Source of the DNA: Epiperipatus broadwayi
Taxonomy: Eukaryota; Onychophora; Udeonychophora; Euonychophora; Peripatidae
Direction: 5' to 3'
Length of the DNA: 64,000 nucleotides
Assembly (NCBI GenBank): GCA_028023455.1
Contig: JAQFVV010012496.1
Coordinates: 2,422,001 to 2,486,000, forward strand
Within the stretch, counting starts at the first letter, position 1. Each line of letters opens with the position of its first letter. The notes beneath the pieces are model-generated. The model was given only the letters and a program-made list of their open reading frames with translations, ran no database searches and was not told the DNA's origin. Both the position numbers and the translations under genes were made by a program. Shown here in pieces: positions 56,216 through 64,000 of the stretch.

Positions 56216-56425
56216 GGATGATTTTAACATTTTTTAACTTTTCGAATACAAATAGCTATTAATAATAATACACAAATAGACAATGCAGGTTAGTAAATTA
56301 TACATTTTAAGTGGTATTATTCTCCATTCTTCAAGCATTGCTGGCCTGACCAATGCCAATATTAGCGGAATCAAACTTACGTCTTTGGTTTTTTGAATAT
56401 CACACTTTAAGGTGATGCTCTAAAC
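56216..56425 (-). mobile_element. tRNA-like SINE F, minus strand
   Basis: Matches the left arm of the hairpin at 62659-63206 ('AATACACAAATAGACAATGC', 'GTGGTATTATTCTCC', 'CTGGCCTGACCAATGCC'). On the minus strand a B-box-like 'AGTTTGATTCCG' and a TTTAGAGCAT tRNA-like remnant are visible. Confidence 0.75.
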
Positions 56426-56859
56426 AACAGAACTATTTTGTAAAAGACAAGTCAGTAGAAATTTCATATACTTATCTATAAGAATGTAAACATATTCACT
56501 GATTTTCAATATGCATTATTCAAAAAAAATTGGTTATAAAAATTAAGTTTATCTACAAGAACAATATATAGATTATACATTTTGATAAGGAATTGGAACT
56601 ATTTCTTCCTCTTTATTTATGAAGATACAAAAAAAAAAATTCAGTGTTTCCAAATTGTTGATTCTTCCTATTTCGAATGTATTGGGAGAAATAATTTTTC
56701 TCAAAGCTGAAAGGAGAGAAAAACTATTTTTAAAGTGCATTTTTAGAGTAGAAGAAAGTCTAAATAGTATGGTGTAAAAAAATTTAATTTTTTTTTTTGT
56801 ACTCCATATAAAAAGTACAGTTTGAAATGTTTGTTCCTTTGTTTTTTAGAATATTTTTA
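56426..56859. other. A+T-rich stretch with no recognised feature
   Basis: No gene or repeat recognised. Confidence 0.5.
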
Positions 56860-57920
56860 TTTTAACATAATAGCAGCCTCCTCCACTGCCACCTAATGCA
56901 AGCCATAGTAATCAATGGATGCTAGAATCTTCATCAAAATCCCTATCGGATTCCTACTCATCCAATTTTCCCAGACTAGTTTTTGGCTTATGGCTTTCAT
57001 CAATGAGGAACCTTGAATCTGAGAGCACTTTGTATCTAATGCATCTCTCCATCAGCAGCTATTTTTCACCTTTTTAACTAACTATAAAACTATGAGCCCA
57101 ATTATGTTTTTAATCTAAGCTAATTCTTTTGATCACATATATATGACTATACAAGCAAGTTAGCTTCGATTGAAAATGTTATTGCATTTTCAGTTTAGAC
57201 TCGTAGCTTTATAGTTAATTAAATAGATAAAAAGTGTCCACGGGAGGGATGCATTAGATCCAAAGAACTAGGTGCAGTGCTCTCAGATCCAAACTTTTTC
57301 ATTGATGAAATAACTAGAAACTTAGGGATATTGAGTGAATAGACACTAGATATGAATTTTGATACACAAACCTAACTTCTATTGAGTATTAAGGTTTGCA
57401 CTAGGTGCCAATACATATGGAGAAAGTTGCTTCTGCGTTAGCAGACTTTGTAAGTGTAAGAAATGATGTTTATATGATGCTGTAGTGGTTTAATACCAAT
57501 CATAACCAAAGGATGTTGGTGTCTATGGTTACTAAAAAACCAAAGACACCAAAATATATAAATGCTGGACTGGGTTCAGATCTATATGACTATACAAGAA
57601 ATGAACTTAAATTGAAAACATTATTGTGTTTTCATTTTGGACTCAAAGCTTTATAGTTAGTTAAAAAGATAAGAGATGGCTGCTGGAGCTTGCATGAGAT
57701 CCAAAGTTCTAGGTGCACTGTTCTCAGATCCAAGACTTCTCGCTGATGAAAGCCATAAATCAATATTGAATGAGTAGGCATTAGGATTTTGATGCACTAA
57801 TTTTTTAGCATCCATTGATTACTATGGCTTCCACTAGGTGACAGTATTGGTGGAGAAAATTGTGACTGGGGTAATAGATTGTGCAAGCATAAGAAATAGT
57901 GGTCATGTGATGATATAATT
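56860..57920. mobile_element. Family B elements, long decayed pair
   Basis: Two successive units. The first (to about 57480) has the minus-strand hammerhead relic at 56969-57008 (UUGAUGA, AAAA, ACUAGU, cleavage C) and centre 'CAGCAGCTATTTTTCACC'. The second has 'GACACCAAAATATATAAATG', 'GAGATGGCTGCTGGAGCTTG', a truncated core near 57743 and the right end 'ATCCATTGATTACTATGGCT'. Both are among the oldest copies. Confidence 0.78.
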
Positions 57921-58716
57921 TAATATTTTATTTTAACATAAATTTTATTTATATACACATATTTTTTAATGTTATACATGTAAATAAATATTGGGCTTAA
58001 TATTAAATACAAAGTATTTCTTGAGTTAAACCATGTATTATTATCCTCCCCCTCCCCCCCAACGTTTCGACAAAATAACATCCATCATTGTTACGGTCAA
58101 GTTTTTAAAGAAAAACCATTAGATCATATAACCATGAAAACATTAAATATAATATATATCATTAAAAACCAGTCAACACTTAGATAATCCCAATATTAAT
58201 AGCAATCAACAATTTCAAACTGTTGTCAAGACAACCTTTTAACAATATATATATGTAATGCAAGATATTCTAAAAGAGTGTTTTATGGTGAACTTGAGCA
58301 TGGTTTCTGTGTGAGAGTAACCCCCATCATCTCAAAATCATTTTAAAGAAGTGTAATGTCAATCATTTCCGCTGGAAAGATATGGCAGGGAGTAGAATTC
58401 ATTGGGAAGCTACAATTAGATAAAGAGTGTTGACTTACTCCAGAACAAAGGTTTTCTGCTGAAGAAATAGACCAGCATGTTTTATATTTAGGGATTTTTA
58501 TGGTTCATCGATTGATTTGTATAGTCATTTCATAACTCATATTTAGATATTTTTCCCCCTTTTTTCTTGAAGGAGTCGCAGCTATGTAAATGTAGGTATG
58601 TGGGGTTTTTTTTAAGTAATCCCTTAGATCTTTTTTTTTTAACATAAGTCCTGATCAGTTTGCTGCTAGTTCTCCCAGCCATCATTTCTGCACACACTAC
58701 GCCTAATATATTTATA
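57921..58716. other. A+T-rich stretch with no recognised gene
   Basis: C-rich run at 58045-58061. No ORF or shared repeat. Confidence 0.45.
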
Positions 58717-58850
58717 TACAAGGTGAACCCAAAGTGGGTGGACAGTAGATGGAACAGGGTTCGTGTATTGTATTAATAAATATAATTGTATATGGAATCT
58801 CAAAATAAATGTTATCATTTACTGTCCACTTACTTTTGGTTCACCCTGTA
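58717..58850. mobile_element. Mariner-type MITE (134 bp)
   Basis: The ~30-bp inverted ends start TACAAGGTGAACCC on the left and finish GGTTCACCCTGTA on the right; both contain GTGGACAGTA or its complement. TA dinucleotides border both ends, the Tc1/mariner target duplication. ACAGGGTG-type termini are typical of mariner relatives. No coding sequence. Confidence 0.88.
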
Positions 58851-59216
58851 TGTATGTGAATACCAAAAAGTACTTGAAGAACTTTATTGTTAAATATTAA
58901 TGCCAATATATACACCATACTAGGGTTGGTCAAATACGCCATATTGTGGATGCAATGCACAAGGCTCCCACCTTGTGGGAAAGGAGGAGGAAAATCATAT
59001 GAATTTAAATAATTTTGTAAAAAATTTTATTTTGCAAAGAAAAATCCCTGTCTAAAAAATAAAAATATATAATAATATACTATTTTAATATGATATACAC
59101 ACGTATATAACATTAGTACATCTATATCTTTCAATAAATCTTTCAACCTCCTGAACCTATGTAATGTTGTGTCCTTTTATTATATATTATTTGTACCATT
59201 TATTACTATCAATGTT
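58851..59216. other. A+T-rich stretch with no recognised feature
   Basis: No gene or repeat recognised. Confidence 0.45.
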
Positions 59217-59500
59217 ATATATAGAGCTCGCAAATAAGCTCTTAACAAGCTTTGCAGAATATCCCCAATCCCAGATCAGTTTCTGCTACTGGCTTCCTCA
59301 GTGAGGTGCTAGGATCTAATGCTTGAATATCCTAGCACTTCACTGAGGAAGCCAAGAGCAGAAACCGGTTTGGGGTTGGGGGATATTTTGCAAAGCTTGT
59401 TAAGAGCTTATTTGCAAGCTCTATATATAATATTTGTAATACAAGCTTGTTAAATTAGATCGTGTGACATATGACTGGATTTTTTTGTAATATTATCAAT
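59217..59500. mobile_element. Family A fold-back element, copy 9
   Basis: Compact hairpin (arms 59225-59310 and about 59325-59422) with 'GAGCTCGCAAATAAGCTCTT' and its complement, and a short centre. The left hammerhead (minus strand, about 59265-59307) keeps CUGAGGA and GAAA but has ACUGAU for stem III. The right one is at 59337-59376. Confidence 0.88.
59337..59376 (+). ncRNA. Hammerhead ribozyme-like motif, family A
   Basis: CUGAGGA, stem II GC/GC around CAAGA with A·A base, GAAA, ACCGGU and U at the cleavage site (allowed). Stem I ACUUCA/UGGGGU pairs over 6 bp with two G·U. The end pair is A-U here, where family B has U-A. Confidence 0.66.
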
Positions 59501-59627
59501 TTATTAGTATTCAGTTAAAACGAATATAGACATTTTCAAATATGTATTTATTTATCATTTTATCATAGATAATCTGGATATGAAAATAATTTAACCAAAT
59601 GATAAAATTTGAAGTATAGGATATCAT

Positions 59628-60000
59628 CATCATTGTTAATCATTATCAGCCACTGCAGGATGATGGTCTCTCCAAGTTTAATCCATCTTCTCTGATCTCT
59701 AGCCTTTCTTCTCCACATCATCCCTTCACACTTTCTTATTTCATCCATCCATCTCACATGTAATCTCTTTCTGGGTCTTTACAATCCCTTGGAATCTGGT
59801 TTAAGATTTCAAGTGTCCATCTATTATCATCTCTTCTAGCTATATCTCATGCCCAATTCCAGTCTTAATTCTTTTAACAATGTCAATAACACCTGTTGTT
59901 TTTTTACCCATGTATTGTGCCTTCGATCTCTTCTTATTACTCCTAACGTGCATCTACTCATACTTCTTTGAATGATCGAATCTGCATTGTTCTTCTATTG
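59628..60000 (-). pseudogene. RTE-like LINE RT C-terminus, decayed
   Basis: The minus strand reads 'MRWMDEIRKCEGMMWRRKAR' and, upstream in other frames, the WAxxIARxD, CKR and MLGV..RRSK remnants. The tail complement is 'ATCATCATCATTGTTAATCA'. 5'-truncated near 60000. Confidence 0.82.
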
Positions 60001-60384
60001 TTTTCAATATTAGTTATTCGTAAGTGCGCATAATGTTAAAATTTAGTTCTAATAGACACTGATACACGTATTTAAAAATTATATAGACTTGTGTGTGTGT
60101 GATTTTTTTTTTTTTTTTTTGCAATATTATTTAATAAGATAGTAATTTTGGAAAAAAGAAATTAAAAAAAATAATAAGAATAAAGTTTCAAGTGCTTAGA
60201 TAAAATGCCACAAGAAAGAAAATATTTGTCAAGTGCAAAGAAATGGAAACTTTCACAAATTAGAAAAAGAGGTTTTAAACAAATGGGTAGTTTATAACAG
60301 TAGATAGAGAAAAAAGTAGAAACCGAAAATCCATTTCTGAAATGAAAATTGAAAACAAATTGAAATTGTTACCGAAAATATGCT
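60001..60384. other. A+T-rich stretch with no recognised feature
   Basis: T run at 60103-60120. Nothing else recognised. Confidence 0.5.
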
Positions 60385-60550
60385 AAAAGATTTAGATGCA
60401 AGGCTCCTTACTAATGAAAGCCAGAAACTAGTCCGGGGATATTGGATGAGTAGGCACTGGATAGATGTTTTATGCACAAACATTTCTGCATCCATTGATT
60501 ACTCTGTCTTGCACTGAGTGGCGCTACTGTATGGAGAGTTTTGCCTCTGG
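60385..60550 (+). mobile_element. Family B right arm
   Basis: Holds a damaged hammerhead (CUAAUGA, stem II deleted, GAAA, ACUAGUC kept at about 60405-60441) and the right end 'GGCGCTACTGTATGGAGAGT'. Confidence 0.78.
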
Positions 60551-61483
60551 AATGTAGTATGTTGTATCGGTACCACACAGTGTATATGGTCAACTGTATT
60601 GCTCACAGAGCTTACATTTTAAAATACAGATATTGGTATATAATGCTTAGGCAAATAGTATTTCATTAATAATAACCAAAATAGTTATTTTTTATAATAA
60701 TATTAGGATATATTTAAAATATAGTTTTCAGCCAGTGTTTATTTGTAAACAATAGCTCATAAAAAGGCTATAGACGCTTATAAAAAATTATTCTAGTGTG
60801 TACATACAGCGAAATGACTTATATTATTAATCATAAACATTAATATTGATTGTATTCTTTTTTTTAACTGTATAGTTCAAAGAAAAGATATCTAATATTG
60901 AGATTTTTTCTTCTTTTTTTTAAATTAAAAAAAAAAAAAGAAGCCAGTATCGAAGAATCTGAAACATGTAATAATTTTTACTACTAACTAAAGACTAGGA
61001 ATAAGTTTGAAAGTAGCATGAATTTATAATTAAATATAATACATTATTAAAATATATGTATATGTCATAAATGTTTTAAAAGATTCTACTAAAATACACG
61101 TCTACGCCCCCCCCCCCTTCCTTTAACCAAAAAGAAAAAGTATTTGAAATAAAGATATGCCATCTGTTAACCATATGTATTTATATAAAAAGGAGTTGGA
61201 GGGAAGTAAATAAGGAAAAATACATTTTGTAACATTTTAAAATAATTGCTGAAAACGACTTTTAAAAAAATGATAAGGATGAAAAAATTTTGGGTATATG
61301 CTAAAAATATTTAATGTACGGTAGGTTAAAATTTCTGCCCAAGTGTAGATTTAAAATGAGGCATTAAGAAACTATAATAAAACGATCACGTGATCTTCAT
61401 TAATGCAAATTTGTTTTATGGCTTTTTATCCGTTTCGTTAACACCGTTTATTACTTCATCTTTATATATATTACTGTAATAAA
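60551..61483. other. A+T-rich stretch with a palindromic E-box
   Basis: No repeat or gene. GATCACGTGATC (61384-61395) is a 12-bp palindrome around the E-box CACGTG, a consensus site for bHLH-Zip factors. A C run lies at about 61107-61117. Confidence 0.45.
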
Positions 61484-61672
61484 ATGACGTCTTTTACATT
61501 ATTCGTATATATTTATATTTTTTGTCTTTGTTTTACTTCTTTTCCTTTAGAAACAGTGTGGCTAAACAAAGATTTGCATTTGGTTGGCAATCATCGATAT
61601 AATGGTCACCATCACGACATAATCTACGTTCCGGACGTTTCTTTATATGTTAGACACTGTATTTCGAAATAA
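61484..61672 (+). CDS. Short ORF: secreted-peptide-like or terminal exon
   Basis: The ATG at 61484 opens 62 codons. The first ~20 residues are hydrophobic ('FTLFVYIYIFCLCF'), as in a signal peptide. The rest is polar and basic with a His-rich patch ('NHRYNGHHHDIIYVPD') and one Cys near the end. Alternatively 61519-61550 is a strong splice acceptor (pyrimidine tract ending CTTTAG) and only 61551-61672 is coding, as a last exon: G+C is higher from that point. AATAAA (61668-61673) overlaps the stop codon. No homologue is recognised. Confidence 0.35.
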   Translation: MTSFTLFVYIYIFCLCFTSFPLETVWLNKDLHLVGNHRYNGHHHDIIYVPDVSLYVRHCISK

Positions 61673-61920
61673 ATTAGTCTAGAAAATTTCTAAAGCAGTT
61701 TAAATAAGCCTCTTACTGTTAAATAGATTTACTATGATTAGCAAACAAAACAAAAAAAGATGAAATAATACTGATATTAGTTTTGATGTAGGGGGAAGGG
61801 GATAAAGCAATATATCTGTTATAACCGTTTGTGGGTGATTTATGGATCTTGAGTTCCACAGTCAGCCGTTCTATTAGACAAAATCATGTAGGGGAGTAGC
61901 AAAAAGATTCTTATTTGTCA
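61673..61920. other. Stretch with no recognised feature; SINE target at its end
   Basis: 61903-61920 is the left copy of the SINE target duplication. Nothing else is recognised. Confidence 0.5.
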
Positions 61921-62016
61921 AGCGTTGGTGGTCGAGAGGTCAGCACAGCCGCCTTACAAGCAGTTGTCCAGGGCTAGCGGGTTCGCTCCTGGCCGATGCT
62001 ATGACACATGGAAAAA
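61921..62016 (+). mobile_element. tRNA-derived SINE G with ~18-bp TSD
   Basis: The tRNA-like head can be folded with a 7-bp acceptor stem (GCGTTGG/CCGATGC, with wobbles). A box 'GTGGTCGAGAGG', B box 'GGGTTCGCTCC', then 'CTATGACACATGG' and poly(A). Flanking repeats 'AAAAAGATTCTTATTTGT' (61903-61920) and 'AAAAAGATTCTATTTTTG' (62017-62034) are a slightly diverged TSD. Confidence 0.92.
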
Positions 62017-62042
62017 AAAAAGATTCTATTTTTGCATCATTT

Positions 62043-62112
62043 TTGTTCAACGTCATGCCAAAGTGGTTAACACGCTTGCCTTTCAGCCCACCATCCACAA
62101 TTTGAATCCAGA
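62043..62112 (+). mobile_element. Second tRNA-like SINE head
   Basis: Right after the previous SINE: A-box-like 'TGCCAAAGTGGTTAACACGC' and B-box-like 'AATTTGAATCC' about 35 bp apart, the spacing of a Pol III type 2 promoter. No second copy in the window, so a tRNA pseudogene is possible. Confidence 0.6.
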
Positions 62113-62658
62113 CTAGTTTAACTTTTAAAAAATTTTTAGACAATTTTTTTTTTTTTTCCATATAGCTAATCCATAGCCAACCAACCCATTAGTCATCATT
62201 AAAGGGCGATAAAAGTTATTTAAATGTGACTTGATGAATACTGACTGTAAAAGCAAATATCATGATTGTAATACATTTTATCATGACATTGGACTCGTAA
62301 GATGTCATGCTGTTAGGACCACTAAGCTTACTCGGAATATAGAAAATTTTTAAGAATGGTATAGTAAAAAAAAAGGCGTGTGAGATGAAAGACTTAATAA
62401 TAAAGTAATACAAGAGTTAATATTGTAACCAAATATGTTGATAGATAATAGAATTATAGTGTCATTCAAGTAGATCAAAAATTTTACAAAGTAAAATTCC
62501 GTGATGATGAAACTGTACATTCTATTGCACTGAATGGTGTAGGTCAATGAAAGAATGGTTAATATATTAACGAATGTTAAGGATTTGTTTATACTTCTCA
62601 TTATCTTGCCTAACATAATTGTAATCTATTTCCCTGAAGGTTTGTGATGATGGTATAT
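62113..62658. other. A+T-rich stretch with no recognised gene
   Basis: T run at 62143-62158. No ORF with a known match. A match to the 5' flank of the SINE F copy near 63860 begins at about 62638 ('GGTTTGTGATGATGG'). Confidence 0.45.
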
Positions 62659-63206
62659 GTGATGTGTTGGACTATTTCTATCATCGATGAGTGAATGTTG
62701 AATGTATAGAAAATTTTAAACTTTTTATTTAAACTCTCCAAATACAAACAACTTGTTAGTAATAACACACAAATAAACAACACAGGTTAGTAATTACACG
62801 TTTTGAGTAGTAGTATTCTCCCTCTTCTTCAGGTATTCCTGGCCTGATAAGTATTCCCATAGAAGTTGAACTCGCACTTTTAGATTCTTGAATATCAAAT
62901 TTAAGGCAAATGCTCTAAACAGAATAGCTCAATTGGTTAGAGCATTTGCCTTAAATTCATTATTCAAGAATCTAAAGGTGCGACTTTGACTTCTATGCGA
63001 ATACTGTCATTGTGCATATCAGTCCAGCAAAACTGGAAGACAGGTGGAGAATAATACTCCTCGAAACATGCAATTACTAACCTGTGTCATTGATTTGCGC
63101 ATTATTACTAACAAGTTGTTTGTATTTGGAGGTTTAAATAAAGTTTAAAATTTTCTATGCATTCAACAGTAACTCGTAGATGATGGAATTAGTCCAACAT
63201 ATCACT
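62659..63206. mobile_element. SINE F fold-back: 548-bp hairpin with tRNA-like centre
   Basis: Two copies of SINE F lie head to head, complementary from 'GTGATGTGTTGGACTA' (62659) to 'TAGTCCAACATATCAC' (63206). The centre is a tRNA head: A box 'TAGCTCAATTGGTTAGAGC' (62925-62943) matches real tRNA D-arms well, and B-box-like 'GGTGCGACTTTGA' starts at 62977. The left arm carries its own B box in reverse ('AGTTGAACTCGCAC'). A Pol III transcript starting in the centre would lack the hairpin; read-through would give a long double strand. Confidence 0.85.
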
Positions 63207-63429
63207 TCTAATAACTGTAATTTAGATGTCAAAAAAAGAGGATTACGTTCTCAAAAGAAATTGAATGTTTCCATATAGCTTTCTCTTATGACAGAATTAA
63301 ACTATGTCAAATAAGATTTAAGAATAATTTTGATACTGATAATTGTAATAAAATAGTAATTTGTGCTTTACATGATAATTGTAGTTTGATTCATTTTTAT
63401 ATTATTACTTATAAAAGTAAGACATGTTT

Positions 63430-63765
63430 TAAACCAGAAAACATCACATGATCACCAAAATGTATGGATTATAGTTTCAGATCTATATTACTATACAAGT
63501 GAATGAGCTTGGATCAAAAACATTATTGTTTTCATTTTGGACTCAGTTTTATAGTTGACTGCTGGTGTGTTGTGTTAGATTCCAAGATCTATCTGCAATG
63601 CTCTCAGGTTTAAAGCTCCTTACTGATGAAAGTCACAAGCTAGAAACTGATCTGGCAATATTGGATGAGTAGGCACTAAGTAAGGATTTTATGCACAAAC
63701 CTTCTTGCATCCATTGTTCTCTCTAGATGGCACTACTGTATGGAGAGTTTTGCCTCTGTTGTAAG
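63430..63765 (+). mobile_element. Family B element, one-arm copy
   Basis: Contains 'AACATCACATGATCACC', 'TCAGATCTATATTACTATAC', a decayed hammerhead (63617-63659: CUGAUGA and GAAA kept, ACUGAU, stem I lost) and the right end 'CACTACTGTATGGAGAGTTT'. Confidence 0.8.
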
Positions 63766-63848
63766 ATGTTTTATAAATGCATAGTCATAAAAATTCACTA
63801 CAGCCAGTATATAGAGAGAAGATGGAAGATTGGTGAAGCTTAATTCAT

Positions 63849-64000
63849 TAATGTTTTCCTAAACGTTTGTGATGGTGGTGCTCTAGATATATTGGACTAT
63901 TTCCATCATCTAATATGTGTGTTGGATGTCTTTAGAAAAGTTTAAAATTCCAAGAATCAAAGGGCCCAGGTTTGAATCCTATGCTAGTACTGTCACTGGT
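63849..64000 (+). mobile_element. SINE F copy, cut by window end
   Basis: Matches 62638-62720 ('GATATATTGGACTATTTCCA', 'TTTAGAAAAGTTTAAAATTC') and then jumps to the B-box region 'GGTTTGAATCC' (63969-63979) and 'CTATGCTAGTACTGTCACTG'. The A-box part is missing. It continues past the window. Confidence 0.75.

Noticed and set aside
61461-61484. TATA box driving the short ORF at 61484
   Set aside because: The TATA-like sequence is only ~20 bp before the ATG, so transcription would start at or after the ATG; it is probably just A+T-rich sequence.

Overview
This window looks like intergenic or intronic DNA from an invertebrate animal with a large, A+T-rich genome. The evidence is the base composition (about 70% A+T or more by eye), frequent homopolymer and TATATA runs, tRNA-derived SINEs with poly(A) tails and target-site duplications (TSDs), 5'-truncated LINEs, hAT and mariner DNA elements, and the lack of any intact multi-exon gene. 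I cannot fix the phylum. The mix of RTE-like LINEs, mariner and hammerhead-bearing repeats would fit an arthropod, but that is inference. I see no rRNA gene, CRISPR array or bacterial operon.

Almost everything recognisable is transposon-derived. (1) LINE remnants: about eleven pieces of one RTE-like endonuclease/reverse transcriptase family (for example 15985-16690, 25965-26420, 38205-39340, 50326-50960); at least four 5'-truncated copies of a second LINE with a C-terminal CCHC zinc knuckle and a TCACA-rich tail (4238-4440, 8040-8850, 41486-41945, 51873-52832); and a decayed Tx1-like ORF1/gag gene (18040-20706) whose element appears to end just after ORF1. (2) DNA elements: three hAT elements with CAG...CTG inverted ends (1449-1843, 12517-13276, 44985-46123), a mariner transposase relic (54040-54400) and a mariner-type MITE (58717-58850). 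(3) tRNA-derived SINEs: one family with clear TSDs (29440-29550, 61921-62016, two more) and others with visible A and B boxes. (4) Tandem arrays at 6880-7222, 11376-14365 and 30492-31335.

The most striking content is a group of dispersed fold-back repeats, called families A, B and C/D here. Many copies carry a type I hammerhead ribozyme core (CUGANGA, short stem II, GAAA, short stem III, cleavage triplet), usually one motif on each strand of a head-to-head inverted repeat. The families have diverged in sequence but conserve the fold. Stem III is self-complementary in each family (ACCGGU in A, ACUAGU in B, AUGCGCAU inferred for C/D), and stem I shows compensatory changes between copies. The 40321-40361 copy keeps every core residue. 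Hammerheads of this kind are known from Penelope-like retroelements and retrozymes; these look like non-autonomous relatives.

Possible host signals are few: a splice-acceptor-like or signal-peptide-like short ORF at 61484-61672, a G+C-richer TATA-bearing segment at 43741-43990, and a tandem pair of RFX X-box-like motifs at 46939-46987. None can be confirmed as a host gene from sequence alone.
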